Positions 9,065 through 18,365 are shown, numbered from the stretch's first letter. The stretch: 64,000 nt of DNA from Nereida sp. MMG025 (GCF_021654165.1 NZ_JAKFZN010000001.1:682001-746000); one strand, 5' to 3'. The notes: generated by a model from the sequence alone, not told the origin. Translations and numbers: made by a program.

Positions 9065-10162
9065 TTACAAAAAGACGGGCACCTGAACAAAGGCGCCCAA
9101 AGTGACGGACGGCCAGAATATCACAGCAGGCAGTGGCGGCGCGTCCCTATCCGTGCGCAAAAGCGCAAGCGCAAAAAAGGCGACCATCACCTGCATCGAC
9201 ATCCAACGCCCGTAGTCAAACGCGAGGTAGAACAAAGGCAGAATCGCCAAGACCGCAGCCGCAATCATCAGACGCTGGCGGACCGTTGGACCGGCACCGC
9301 GCCAAACCATATAAATTACCACCCACTGGGCGCCCCCCGCCGCAAGGAACGCATAGAAACGTGGCTGATTGTAGACCGCATTCAGCAACATGGCTGCGCT
9401 GGTTTCATCGACCTTGGTGTACCACATTGCCCCGTCACACACGCGCGCAGGAAATCCGCGATCGGTTACAGCGGCGCACATTGCCGAGATATCGGACAGA
9501 TTGGTAAAGACAACCGCGTAGAGCCCCGATGCCAAAGCGATGACAGAAAACGCCAGCATCGCCGCGCTACGAACCCACCCTTCGTGCGTCCACCACAAAA
9601 GTATCAAAATGGCAGGAAGCAGCAAGGCCAGGCCTTCGTGCCCTGCCAAGGCAACCGCATAGGCAAACCATGCCGCAACAAGACCCAACAACCGCCCCCG
9701 CCACACAATCAGCATCGCCAGGGCGACATAGACCAGCATTTCTTTGTAGACGCCCTCCACAAACACAAGTCCGAGGGGAAGCAGCGCCATTGCTGCCAAA
9801 CGATCCGAAAACCCGTTTTTGAAAACCAAAAGCGCCGTCAAGCCAGCGTAAAGCGCCAGAATGCTGGATTTGATGGCCAGCACAACAAAGGCCAACGAGA
9901 GGCCGGTGGTATCGGCAAGCCAGATCAGCCCGTCCCCCATCAGCCCACGGCGCACCCGCCCGCTTTCAGAATTGATTAACCACTCCCCCACGCGCCATTT
10001 GATATTGACCGCCATGTCCGCGTAGTCCGCCCAAAGCCATTGCCACGTGGCAGCCACCCACAGCGCCACAAGGATCACAAAAATCCAAGGCCGCGCAGCC
10101 GTTTCCAACGCGGTGAAACGCAGTTGGCGGTTGGCAAGGGGCAACGAAACGGTCGTTGGCAT
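9065..10162 (-). CDS. Polytopic membrane protein of unknown function
   Basis: This 365-residue inner-membrane protein has about eight hydrophobic segments. I do not recognise the family. The layout, with a long periplasm-type loop (about residues 215-260, including SAMCAAVTDRGFPARVCDG with two cysteines) between helices, recalls EpsG/Wzy-like polysaccharide polymerases, but no diagnostic motif is seen. It lies convergent with lipB, separated by only six bases, and divergent from ctaD. Confidence 0.55.
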   Translation of the reverse strand: MPTTVSLPLANRQLRFTALETAARPWIFVILVALWVAATWQWLWADYADMAVNIKWRVGEWLINSESGRVRRGLMGDGLIWLADTTGLSLAFVVLAIKSSILALYAGLTALLVFKNGFSDRLAAMALLPLGLVFVEGVYKEMLVYVALAMLIVWRGRLLGLVAAWFAYAVALAGHEGLALLLPAILILLWWTHEGWVRSAAMLAFSVIALASGLYAVVFTNLSDISAMCAAVTDRGFPARVCDGAMWYTKVDETSAAMLLNAVYNQPRFYAFLAAGGAQWVVIYMVWRGAGPTVRQRLMIAAAVLAILPLFYLAFDYGRWMSMQVMVAFFALALLRTDRDAPPLPAVIFWPSVTLGAFVQVPVFL

Positions 10163-10469
10163 AGTATACGCTCTGATCCTGTTAAGAAAACGAAAGGGCG
10201 GAATTTAGAGGGAGAATGGACATAAGACTTCGCGTATTTGCAGGTCAAATGAAGGCAATTTTGGGGAATGCGCTGCAATTTAACACGGTTTGTAAGCGCC
10301 TCATCCCAAACAATGATTTAGATCAAACTGCGCCATTTTTACCCACTTAAAATCGTGAACGCGCATTGCTCGTTTAAGACTGTTCCAATAGAACATGCGG
10401 GGAATACCCCGTTCGAGTCGCTTCGTCGGGTAAGTATACTTGGGAACCAACAATACGGAGGCACCGGAT
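10163..10469 (+). promoter_or_regulatory. ctaD upstream region with FNR-type site and small inverted repeats
   Basis: This 307-base stretch has no convincing gene. It is AT-richer than its surroundings and holds ATGAT-TTAG-ATCAA at 10313-10326, one base away from the FNR/FnrL consensus TTGAT-N4-ATCAA. Near the gene are two small dyads, TGTTC-caata-GAACA at 10381-10395 and CGGGG-aata-CCCCG at 10398-10411. It probably carries promoters for ctaD and for the divergent membrane protein gene. Confidence 0.5.
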
Positions 10470-12146
10470 ATGGCAGACGCCGCCATTCACGGCCACGACG
10501 CAGACCACGAGGATAACCGAGGCTGGTTTACCCGCTGGTTTATGTCCACAAATCACAAAGACATCGGCATTATGTACCTGTTTACCGCAGGTATTGTCGG
10601 TTTCATCTCGGTTGCATTCACAGTTTACATGCGTCTGGAGCTTATGGAGCCAGGCGTGCAGTACATGTGCCTGGAAGGCGCGCGCTTTGTCGCCTCGGAA
10701 GCCACGTGTACGCCAAACGGGCACCTCTGGAACGTTCTGATCACCTACCACGGCATCTTGATGATGTTCTTTGTGGTGATCCCTGCCCTGTTCGGGGGCT
10801 TTGGTAACTACTTCATGCCCCTACAGATTGGCGCGCCTGACATGGCGTTCCCGCGTCTGAATAACTTGTCCTACTGGTTGTTCGTTGCAGGTACGGCACT
10901 TGGTGTGGCGTCGATGCTGGCACCAGGTGGTAACGGCCAGCTTGGCTCGGGCGTCGGTTGGGTTATGTACGCTCCGCTTTCCACATCGGAAGCAGGCATG
11001 TCGATGGACCTTGCGATCTTCGCGGTGCACGTTTCAGGCGCATCCTCGATCCTTGGTGCCATTAACATCATCACAACCTTCCTGAACATGCGTGCCCCTG
11101 GTATGACGCTGCACAAGGTTCCACTCTTTGCTTGGTCGATCTTTGTAACTGCATGGTTGATCCTTCTGGCGCTTCCAGTGCTGGCTGGCGCGATCACAAT
11201 GCTGCTGACAGACCGTAACTTCGGCACCAGCTTCTTCCAGCCTGATGGCGGTGGGGACCCTGTGCTTTACCAGCACATCCTGTGGTTCTTTGGCCACCCC
11301 GAGGTATATATCATCATCCTTCCGGGCTTCGGCATCATCAGCCACATCATCGCAACATTCTCGCGCAAGCCGATCTTTGGCTACCTGCCAATGGTCTACG
11401 CGATGGTTGCTATTGGTGTTCTGGGCTTCGTTGTCTGGGCGCACCACATGTATACAGTAGGTATGTCGCTGACGCAGCAATCCTACTTCATGATGGCGAC
11501 GATGGTTATTGCGGTGCCCACGGGCGTTAAGATATTCTCGTGGATCGCAACCATGTGGGGCGGCTCGGTCGAGTTCAAAACACCCATGCTTTGGGCCTTC
11601 GGCTTCCTGTTCCTGTTCACAGTTGGTGGCGTTACGGGCATCGTGCTGTCGCAAGCGGGCGTGGACCGCGCATATCACGACACATACTACGTCGTTGCGC
11701 ACTTCCACTACGTGATGTCTTTGGGTGCAGTGTTCTGTATCTTTGCAGGTATCTACTTCTACCTGCCCAAGATGTCGGGCCGCATGTATCCTGAATGGGC
11801 TGGTAAGCTGCACTTCTGGGCGATGTTCGTCGGTGCAAACCTGACATTCTTCCCACAGCACTTCCTGGGTCGTCAGGGCATGCCACGTCGCTACATCGAC
11901 TATCCCGAAGCATTCGCTTACTGGAACTACGTCTCGTCGATGGGTGCATTCCTGTCCTTCGCATCGTTCCTGTTCTTCATCGGTGTCATTGCTTCGACAC
12001 TGATGGCAGGGCGTCGTGTGACAGAAGCCAACCCTTGGAACGAATATGCAGATACACTGGAGTGGACACTTCCATCGCCCCCCCCAGAGCACACGTTTGA
12101 AATTCTTCCAAAGCAGGAAGATTGGGACAAACAGCACAGCCACTAA
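10470..12146 (+). CDS. ctaD: Cytochrome c oxidase subunit I (aa3 type)
   Basis: This 558-residue catalytic subunit of the aa3 terminal oxidase reduces O2 to water and pumps protons across the inner membrane. Twelve membrane helices can be followed. Visible landmarks are the low-spin haem His in [10 protein letters not shown], the CuB region [17 protein letters not shown] with the His-Tyr pair, WAHHMYTVG, and the haem a3 and haem a ligands in VVAHFHYV. The ATG at 10470 is chosen because CGGAGG lies 8 bases upstream. It stands alone, separate from ctaC/ctaE, as in Paracoccus and Rhodobacter, and ends at an intrinsic terminator. Confidence 0.97.
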   Translation: MADAAIHGHDADHEDNRGWFTRWFMSTNHKDIGIMYLFTAGIVGFISVAFTVYMRLELMEPGVQYMCLEGARFVASEATCTPNGHLWNVLITYHGILMMFFVVIPALFGGFGNYFMPLQIGAPDMAFPRLNNLSYWLFVAGTALGVASMLAPGGNGQLGSGVGWVMYAPLSTSEAGMSMDLAIFAVHVSGASSILGAINIITTFLNMRAPGMTLHKVPLFAWSIFVTAWLILLALPVLAGAITMLLTDRNFGTSFFQPDGGGDPVLYQHILWFFGHPEVYIIILPGFGIISHIIATFSRKPIFGYLPMVYAMVAIGVLGFVVWAHHMYTVGMSLTQQSYFMMATMVIAVPTGVKIFSWIATMWGGSVEFKTPMLWAFGFLFLFTVGGVTGIVLSQAGVDRAYHDTYYVVAHFHYVMSLGAVFCIFAGIYFYLPKMSGRMYPEWAGKLHFWAMFVGANLTFFPQHFLGRQGMPRRYIDYPEAFAYWNYVSSMGAFLSFASFLFFIGVIASTLMAGRRVTEANPWNEYADTLEWTLPSPPPEHTFEILPKQEDWDKQHSH

Positions 12147-12170
12147 GGCACCGCTGATCTGAAACAGAAA

Positions 12171-12201
12171 AGCCCCCGCCTTAACACGCGGGGGCTTTTT
12201 T
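12171..12201 (+). terminator. Intrinsic terminator of ctaD
   Basis: A nine-base stem AGCCCCCGC / GCGGGGGCT with an eight-base loop is followed by a run of Ts. It lies 25 bases after the ctaD stop codon. Confidence 0.9.
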
Positions 12202-12244
12202 AATTGGATAGAGACTTTCTTTTGCAATCGTTATCCGCAGGTTA

Positions 12245-12748
12245 ATGACGACCATGCCGTATCAGACAACCAGCAATGATCCGACGACCGTGACGCTTTG
12301 GCCGCATCAATCGATGACGCCCAATGGGTTTGTTGTTTTCATCGGCATCACAGCGGGCCTTATCGCCCTCCCCCTCATCGCCATTCTTGGCAGCCCGGTG
12401 TTGTGGGGGTTGTTGCCCTTCTTCGCCATCGCACTTTGGGGCATTTGGTTTGCGCTGCGCCGCAACCAACGCGACGGCAATCTGCGTGAAGACCTGATCA
12501 TTACGCCAGAGACTTGCCATTTGCGCCGACAGAACCCGCGCAAGGGCGATCAAACATGGGACGCAAACACCTATTGGGTGAGCGTCCACCTGCACGAAAC
12601 AGGCGGACCCGTTGAGAACTATGTGACCTTGAAAGGTGGCCTATCGCCCGAAGACCGGCGCGAAGTAGAGATTGGTGCGTTTCTATCGCCCGACGAACGC
12701 AAGGCGCTTTACGGCGAACTGCAATCGTTGATCCGCGCGACACTGTAG
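12245..12748 (+). CDS. DUF2244 membrane protein
   Basis: This 167-residue protein has two membrane helices near residues 25-75 (GFVVFIGITAG and WGLLPFFAIALWGIWF) followed by a cytoplasmic domain with RNPRKGDQTWDANTYWVSV. The arrangement matches DUF2244, a family often encoded near cytochrome oxidase genes in Alphaproteobacteria. Its position just after ctaD fits that link, although a terminator separates them. Its biochemical role is unknown. Confidence 0.8.
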   Translation: MTTMPYQTTSNDPTTVTLWPHQSMTPNGFVVFIGITAGLIALPLIAILGSPVLWGLLPFFAIALWGIWFALRRNQRDGNLREDLIITPETCHLRRQNPRKGDQTWDANTYWVSVHLHETGGPVENYVTLKGGLSPEDRREVEIGAFLSPDERKALYGELQSLIRATL

Positions 12749-12815
12749 ACAGGTTGTATCAAAGGCCTGATGCCCTACAAGGCGAGGGCATCCTTATTGA
12801 TCAGACGCCTCAGCG

Positions 12816-13277
12816 CTAAGCGCTCAGACGGTCTTTCACCATCGGGCCTACGCGCCCGAAATCCATCTGACCTGTATATTTCGACTTCAGCGCTGCCATC
12901 ACCTTGCCCATATCGCGAATGCTGTCTGCGCCCACTTCGGTCACCGCCGCGTCAACCGCTTTGGCTGTTTCATCGTCGTCCAGCTGTTTGGGCAGATAGT
13001 CTTCGATGATCGCAATCTCGCTGTGCTCTTTTTCGGCCAGCTCCAGACGACCGCCTTCTTCGTAGGCACGTGCGCTTTCCTTGCGCTGCTTAACCATCTT
13101 GCCAAGGATCGCCACGATATCCGCGTCCGAGATTTCAAACTCTTCGCTGGTGGCCCGCTCTGCGATCTCGCGGTCTTTGATCGCCGCATTGACCAGACGC
13201 AATGTCGACAAACGATCTTTGTCTTTGGCCTTCATCGCTTCTTTCAAAGCTGAGCCGATGCGCGTTTTCATATCCAT
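12816..13277 (-). CDS. yqeY: GatB/YqeY-domain protein
   Basis: This 153-residue cytoplasmic protein of the YqeY family resembles the C-terminal helical domain of GatB, which contacts tRNA. Characteristic segments are SALKEAMKAKD, STLRLVNAAIKDREI, EDYLPKQLDD and MGKVMAALK near the C-terminus. The ATG at 13277 gives the usual MDMKTRI start; 13271 is an alternative. It is divergent from carA, and a good promoter sequence lies about 50 bases upstream. Its function is not established. Confidence 0.9.
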   Translation of the reverse strand: MDMKTRIGSALKEAMKAKDKDRLSTLRLVNAAIKDREIAERATSEEFEISDADIVAILGKMVKQRKESARAYEEGGRLELAEKEHSEIAIIEDYLPKQLDDDETAKAVDAAVTEVGADSIRDMGKVMAALKSKYTGQMDFGRVGPMVKDRLSA

Positions 13278-13326
13278 TAAGGAAGCTGCCTTCTTGCCGT
13301 TTTTGATCCAAGCAATTGAATGAGTG

Positions 13327-13355
13327 AATATAGATTTGGCAAGCATGCAAATCAA
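13327..13355 (-). promoter_or_regulatory. Predicted sigma-70-type promoter of yqeY
   Basis: On the minus strand, TTGATT (13355-13350) and TATATT (13332-13327) are separated by 17 bases, close to the housekeeping consensus, with about 50 bases from the -10 box to the yqeY start codon. Confidence 0.6.
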
Positions 13356-13475
13356 GCAAAGTCGCGATTCACAAGGCCTTGTTTTTATGGGGTTTTATAA
13401 TATTTCTGGCGCTTGACCCCACGCCGCGCCCCACTTATGTTCACGCAGATTTGGCAGCAGACAGGACCCAAGCGC

Positions 13476-14639
13476 ATGGCACAAAAGCAAACGTCTCATC
13501 CCACAGCCTGCCTTGCCCTTGCAGATGGCACCTTGTTTTACGGGCGCGGGTTTGGCGCCGAAGGCCTGACCCAAGCGGAACTTTGCTTTAATACCGCGAT
13601 GACGGGCTATCAGGAAATCATGACCGATCCGTCCTATGCGGGTCAGGTTGTGACCTTCACCTTCCCGCATATCGGCAACACGGGCGTGAATCCCGAAGAT
13701 GACGAAACGGCGGATCCTGTCGCCGAAGGTATGGTGGTTAAATGGGATCCAACAGCATCGTCAAACTGGCGTGCGACAGATGAATTGGGCAGCTGGCTTG
13801 CCAAACGCGGACGCATGGGCATGGGCGGCGTTGACACGCGCAGGCTGACCCGCGCGATCCGCCAGCAAGGCGCGCCCCATGTCGCAATGGAATACCGCGA
13901 GGACGGCCAATTTGATATCGAAGCGCTTGTTGCCAAAGCCCGCGCTTTCAAAGGGTTGGAAGGCTTGGACCTTGCCAAAAACGTGACCTGCGCACAATCC
14001 TATCAATGGGATGAAATGCGGTGGGCATGGCCCGATGGTTTTCCCAAACGCACCGAAAAAGGCCACAAGGTTGTGGCCATCGACTATGGTGCCAAACGCA
14101 ACATCCTGCGCTGTCTGGCCTCGGCTGGCTGCGACGTTACCGTCCTTCCGGCCAGCGCGACCACAGAAGATGTGCTGGCCCTGAATCCCGATGGCGTCTT
14201 TTTGTCCAACGGCCCAGGCGATCCGGCTGCAACAGGCGAATACGCCGTGCCGATGATCAAAGGTGTGCTGGATCAAACCGACATCCCCGTCTTCGGCATT
14301 TGCCTTGGACACCAGATGCTGGCGCTGGCGCTTGGGGCGCAGACCGTCAAGATGAACCACGGTCACCACGGTGCCAACCATCCCGTGAAGGACAAAGATA
14401 CTGGCAAGGTGGAAATCACATCCATGAACCACGGGTTCACCGTTGATAGCCAAACGCTGCCCGCGGGCGTGGTTGAAACACATGTATCGCTTTTTGATGG
14501 ATCAAACTGCGGCATCCGAATGGCCGACCGCCCCGTGTTTTCGGTGCAATACCACCCAGAGGCCAGCCCCGGCCCGCAAGACAGCTATTACCTGTTCAAG
14601 CGGTTTGCCGAGGCGATGAAGGCCAAAGCCACAGCCTAA
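13476..14639 (+). CDS. carA: Carbamoyl-phosphate synthase small subunit
   Basis: This glutaminase subunit of 387 residues supplies ammonia to CarB for carbamoyl phosphate, the precursor of arginine and pyrimidines. The class I amidotransferase triad is present: Cys276 in GICLGHQ, plus His and Glu in YHPEASPGP. The N-terminal CarA domain (ALADGTLFYGRGFGAEG; FNTAMTGYQE) is normal. The ATG at 13476 (MAQKQ) matches the usual start; an upstream TTG at 13413 is less likely. carB is not in the window. Confidence 0.95.
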   Translation: MAQKQTSHPTACLALADGTLFYGRGFGAEGLTQAELCFNTAMTGYQEIMTDPSYAGQVVTFTFPHIGNTGVNPEDDETADPVAEGMVVKWDPTASSNWRATDELGSWLAKRGRMGMGGVDTRRLTRAIRQQGAPHVAMEYREDGQFDIEALVAKARAFKGLEGLDLAKNVTCAQSYQWDEMRWAWPDGFPKRTEKGHKVVAIDYGAKRNILRCLASAGCDVTVLPASATTEDVLALNPDGVFLSNGPGDPAATGEYAVPMIKGVLDQTDIPVFGICLGHQMLALALGAQTVKMNHGHHGANHPVKDKDTGKVEITSMNHGFTVDSQTLPAGVVETHVSLFDGSNCGIRMADRPVFSVQYHPEASPGPQDSYYLFKRFAEAMKAKATA

Positions 14640-14657
14640 ACGCTCACAGCAAGACGG

Positions 14658-14672
14658 TTAACCGATTGTTAA
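14658..14672 (+). promoter_or_regulatory. Candidate CtrA binding site
   Basis: A perfect TTAA-N7-TTAA sequence (TTAACCGATTGTTAA) lies 55 bases upstream of the glycosyltransferase start codon. This is the full recognition pattern of the alphaproteobacterial response regulator CtrA. Confidence 0.5.
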
Positions 14673-14726
14673 ACACTCCCGTGCCATCAAAGTCGCGGGG
14701 TTTAACGGCTATGGTGGTCCGTCAGA

Positions 14727-16736
14727 ATGAGCAATTTACCATTTTCCTTGGTCGGGCCACGTGCGGTGTTTCCCAAACGGGGCCGCGTCAAAGACCATCC
14801 AATCTGTCTGGACAGTCTTTTAATCGACGATTTTGATCTGCACCCGAATGATCTGGCGCGGGCACGGCGCATGGCGCGTTCGGGCGATGCGTCTTTCGAA
14901 CAGGCCCTGATCTCGGCGCATTTGATCCGCCCACAGGATTTGCTGACCGCGCAAAGCCAATTCCATCAGGCGCAGATCGTAGACCTCTCCCAAACGGAAC
15001 GATCTGTGGATTTGGCCGACCTGATCGGATTGCGCAACTGCCTGACCCAGTCTGTCGTGCCAATCCAGCGGATCGGCAGCGGTGTTTTGATTGTCACCTC
15101 GCGCCCATCGCAGTTCTCTCGCATCAAGGCCATGATCCCGCAAAGCCACCACCCCGTTCTTATGGGGCTGGCGAGCGACGATGATATACATGCAGCCCTC
15201 GCACAGGACCACGCGGCCCAACTTGCCCAGATGGCCGAAACGCGGGTTGCGACACGGGATAGTTGTAGGCAATGGAACGTCCCGCGACTGCGGGCGGGGG
15301 CGCTGTGCCTTTTGTTTGCGATGTGTGTGCTGTTGTATGTTGCACCTTGGATTGTGCTTCCTGCGCTGACCGCTTGGGCCATCTTGTCACTGGCGGCAAC
15401 CACGGCTTTGCGGCTTGGGGCAATTGCAATGTATCGCAGGCCGCAACCGCCTGCGCAAGATGTGGCCCAGGTTCGCACACCTGTCGTTTCGGTTCTTGTT
15501 CCGCTTTTGCGCGAACGCGAGATTGCGGCCCATCTTATCGCACGTCTGTCGCAACTCACCTACCCCAAACATTTGCTGGACATTTGTCTGGTGGTCGAAA
15601 ATGACGATCAAATCACGCGCGCGACCCTAGGCCGAACCCGACTGCCGACTTGGATGCGCACCATCGTTGTCCCCCAAGGCAGCCTCAAGACCAAACCCCG
15701 CGCGATGAACTACGCGCTGGATTTTTGCCGCGGCTCCATCGTTGGTATCTATGATGCGGAAGATGCGCCTGCCCATGATCAGATCGACCAGGTTGTAAAC
15801 CGATTTGCGCAATTACCCCCCGATGTGGCCTGTCTGCAAGGGGTTCTGGACTTCTATAACAGCCGCCAAAACTGGCTGGCCCGTTGCTTCACCATTGAAT
15901 ATGCCACATGGTTTCGTGTGGTCCTGCCCGGCCTGCGAAAACTTGGGTTTGCTGTGCCCTTAGGTGGCACAACTTTGTTTTTCCGTCGCCAAGCACTTGA
16001 GGCCTTGGGGGGATGGGATGCCCATAACGTGACCGAAGATGCCGATCTGGGCATGCGGTTGGCCCGCCGCGGATACCGCACAGATATCATAGAAACTGTG
16101 ACGCACGAAGAAGCCAACTGCCGCGTTTGGCCGTGGGTCAAACAGCGGTCACGGTGGCTCAAAGGATATGCGGTGACCTACGGTGTTCACATGCGCGCGC
16201 CCCGCAAGCTGTGGCGCGAACTTGGTGCCTGGCAATTTCTGGGGTTCCAAATCCTGTTTCTGGGCACCCTGTCGCAATTCATCCTCGCCCCGCTTCTTTG
16301 GGCGTTATGGCTGATCCCGATTTCCAGCGCGGCCGTTTTCGGTGACAGCCTGTCACCGCCTTTTTTATGGGGGCTTGCGGGCATGTTTATCGCAGCAGAA
16401 CTTATTGCCATCACCAGTAACGCAATCGCGGTAAACCGCAGGGGGTTCCGATCACTATGGCTATGGATACCCGCTATGCACGTCTACTTTTGGTTCGGCA
16501 CATTGGCCGTTTACAAAGCCCTTTGGGAAATCGTGCGCTGTCCGTTCTATTGGGATAAAACGAGCCACGGCAGGGGCTTGCAAGACAAAGTTACAGCGCC
16601 TGCACGGCCTCAGCATCCGATTTCAGCCGCGCCTGAAAGGCAACTGATATATGCTCGCGCAACGCATGATACGCGCCATCCCCGTCACCATTTTCAATGG
16701 CAGCCACGATCACCTCATGCTCATCAAGCGTTTTGA
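14727..16736 (+). CDS. BcsA-like family 2 glycosyltransferase with N-terminal MshEN-like domain
   Basis: This 669-residue inner-membrane enzyme probably polymerises or exports an exopolysaccharide. Residues about 25-160 resemble the T2SSE_N/MshEN domain (FEQALISAHLIRPQDLLTAQ), a known c-di-GMP-binding fold in other proteins. Membrane segments at about 190-235 precede the GT2 domain, which has VSVLVPLLRE, DAED at 343-346, TED at 436-438 and the processive-synthase motif QRSRW at 473-477. Further helices follow at about 505-610. The last 48 residues are encoded antisense to gntR and look unstructured. A CtrA-type site lies just upstream. The product is unknown. Confidence 0.8.
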   Translation: MSNLPFSLVGPRAVFPKRGRVKDHPICLDSLLIDDFDLHPNDLARARRMARSGDASFEQALISAHLIRPQDLLTAQSQFHQAQIVDLSQTERSVDLADLIGLRNCLTQSVVPIQRIGSGVLIVTSRPSQFSRIKAMIPQSHHPVLMGLASDDDIHAALAQDHAAQLAQMAETRVATRDSCRQWNVPRLRAGALCLLFAMCVLLYVAPWIVLPALTAWAILSLAATTALRLGAIAMYRRPQPPAQDVAQVRTPVVSVLVPLLREREIAAHLIARLSQLTYPKHLLDICLVVENDDQITRATLGRTRLPTWMRTIVVPQGSLKTKPRAMNYALDFCRGSIVGIYDAEDAPAHDQIDQVVNRFAQLPPDVACLQGVLDFYNSRQNWLARCFTIEYATWFRVVLPGLRKLGFAVPLGGTTLFFRRQALEALGGWDAHNVTEDADLGMRLARRGYRTDIIETVTHEEANCRVWPWVKQRSRWLKGYAVTYGVHMRAPRKLWRELGAWQFLGFQILFLGTLSQFILAPLLWALWLIPISSAAVFGDSLSPPFLWGLAGMFIAAELIAITSNAIAVNRRGFRSLWLWIPAMHVYFWFGTLAVYKALWEIVRCPFYWDKTSHGRGLQDKVTAPARPQHPISAAPERQLIYARATHDTRHPRHHFQWQPRSPHAHQAF

Positions 16737-17250
16737 CATCGCGGCCTTCAATGGCAAGCGACGTCGTCGCCAAAAGCGCCATTGAGCGATGCACCAAATC
16801 AAGCTGTTGCACCAGAAAGCGGTTGTGCGATGCCAGATGAACCTGTTTGTGAAACCGTCTGTTCGCGCGCGACATTGCGGATGGATCACCGATCAGGCTG
16901 CGATCTGCCTCAAGCATCTCGCGCAACACCTGCACCTCTTCTGGCGTGGCATGACGCGCAGCAAGCCGTGCGGCAAGTCCCTCCAGCTCGGCCCGCACCA
17001 CATAAAGCTCGGCCAGTTGATTGTGATCAAGGGACGCCACAATCAGGCTACGGCCATCGCGTGTCAAAAGGCTTTGGGTTTCCAGCCGCTGCAATGCTTC
17101 ACGGATCGGTGTGCGCGACACGCCAAACCGTTCGGCCAATTCGCTTTCCACCAAACGGTCACCGGGTTTGTAAACTCCGATATCAATCGCTTCGAGGATC
17201 ATATCGTAAGCGTCTTTTTGGGCGACTTTAAGCATTTGGGACCGTTCCAT
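16591..17250 (-). CDS. GntR-family regulator with FCD domain
   Basis: This 219-residue repressor-type protein has an N-terminal winged helix (about 15-80: GDRLVESELAERFGVSRTPIREAL) and a C-terminal all-helical FCD ligand-binding domain with metal-binding-type residues (RRFHKQVHLASHN; DEHEVIVAAIENGD). Family members sense small carboxylic acids or sugars. The target is unknown; it is divergent from the nucleotidase gene. Its 3' end overlaps the glycosyltransferase gene on the other strand by 146 bases. Confidence 0.88.
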   Translation of the reverse strand: MERSQMLKVAQKDAYDMILEAIDIGVYKPGDRLVESELAERFGVSRTPIREALQRLETQSLLTRDGRSLIVASLDHNQLAELYVVRAELEGLAARLAARHATPEEVQVLREMLEADRSLIGDPSAMSRANRRFHKQVHLASHNRFLVQQLDLVHRSMALLATTSLAIEGRDVKTLDEHEVIVAAIENGDGDGAYHALREHISVAFQARLKSDAEAVQAL

Positions 17251-17340
17251 AGATGGTTTCGCTTAGCCTAGCCCGACAGCCTGCAAATCCGCAAGCACCC
17301 TACCGATTGACGGCCATATCTGGGCCGCTACCTTGCGGGC

Positions 17341-17982
17341 ATGAAACAGACTTTTTCGCATGTCACCACATGGGTGTTCGACCTTGATCACACGCTCTAT
17401 CCCCCCGAAGTGGCGCTGTTTGAACAGATTGAAAAACGGATGGAGGCCTTTATTTGCAAGGCATTGTCTGTTGATCTGGGCACCGCCAAAGCCCTTCGCG
17501 CTGAATATTGGGCCAGTCATGGGACAACGCTTGCAGGCCTGATGGACCGCCACGATATGCCGCCCGAAGATTTCTTGCATGACGTGCATGACATCGATTT
17601 TTCGATCATCCCCCCAAGTCCTGAATTGGCTGATGCGATCTGTTCACTGCCGGGGCGCAAGATCATTTATACAAATGGCACACGCCCCTACGCCCAAGCC
17701 GTCACTCAGGCGCGTGGATTGACTGGCGTATTTGATGAAATCTACGGGGTGGAACACGCAGGATATCGGCCCAAGCCCGAAGCACAGGCCTTTGCGAAAG
17801 TCTTTGCCCAAGACGGGCTTGATCCCACCCGCGCCGCGATGTTTGAGGACGATATCCGCAACCTTGCGGTGCCGCATGCTTTGGGCTTGCGCACGGTTCA
17901 CGTGGCCCCGCAACAGTCGGCGGCGCCACATGTTCACCATCACACCGATGACCTTGCTTCTTTTTTGTCAAATGTGATCTAA
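17341..17982 (+). CDS. HAD-family pyrimidine 5'-nucleotidase
   Basis: This 213-residue HAD phosphatase carries the nucleophile motif FDLDHTLYPP at residues 13-22, motif II IYTNGTRPYA, Lys in YRPKPEAQA and motif IV FEDDIRNL. The FDLDHTLYP signature is characteristic of the SDT1/PyrIH-like pyrimidine nucleotidase group, which dephosphorylates UMP and CMP or related compounds. The ATG at 17341 fits this family. Confidence 0.88.
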   Translation: MKQTFSHVTTWVFDLDHTLYPPEVALFEQIEKRMEAFICKALSVDLGTAKALRAEYWASHGTTLAGLMDRHDMPPEDFLHDVHDIDFSIIPPSPELADAICSLPGRKIIYTNGTRPYAQAVTQARGLTGVFDEIYGVEHAGYRPKPEAQAFAKVFAQDGLDPTRAAMFEDDIRNLAVPHALGLRTVHVAPQQSAAPHVHHHTDDLASFLSNVI

Positions 17983-18068
17983 AAATCGGCGAGCCTGCGG
18001 CGAAATGAACCTGTTGGATCAGGCGGCACATCCTATCTATCGGGGGTAATCGCGAACAGGAACAGATC

Positions 18069-18296
18069 ATGCCCTTTGACCAGTTGAACGAACAGGACCA
18101 AACCATTGAACTCGACGCCACGCTTGGTGTGGAAAAAAGCGCAAAACTCGGCCTGCTTTACGCAGCCCTTGCAATTGGCGCAGCACTTTGGATCGCTGCG
18201 ATCGCCATTTTTGGCCTGCCGGGACTTTATGTGCCAGCGGTGGCAGCTGTGCCTGTGTGCTTCTTGTGTCTGATGCTGATCACGGTTGGCAAATAA
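18069..18296 (+). CDS. Small two-helix membrane protein
   Basis: This 75-residue protein has an acidic cytoplasmic N-terminus (residues 1-22) and two hydrophobic helices (about 27-48 and 52-73). A GGAACAG ribosome site precedes the ATG. I do not recognise a family. It lies between the nucleotidase and the UbiH-like gene on the same strand. Confidence 0.6.
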   Translation: MPFDQLNEQDQTIELDATLGVEKSAKLGLLYAALAIGAALWIAAIAIFGLPGLYVPAVAAVPVCFLCLMLITVGK

Positions 18297-18365
18297 CACG
18301 GAAGAAGTGTCGCGGTTGTGGTCTTGGCCCTTTCCGATAGCGGCAGCGCGACCTACATCTTGCGT

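Noticed and set aside
11034-12227. 397-codon frame opposite ctaD
   Set aside because: Its residues are a His/Asp/Arg-rich mirror of the oxidase codons, and it runs through the ctaD terminator.
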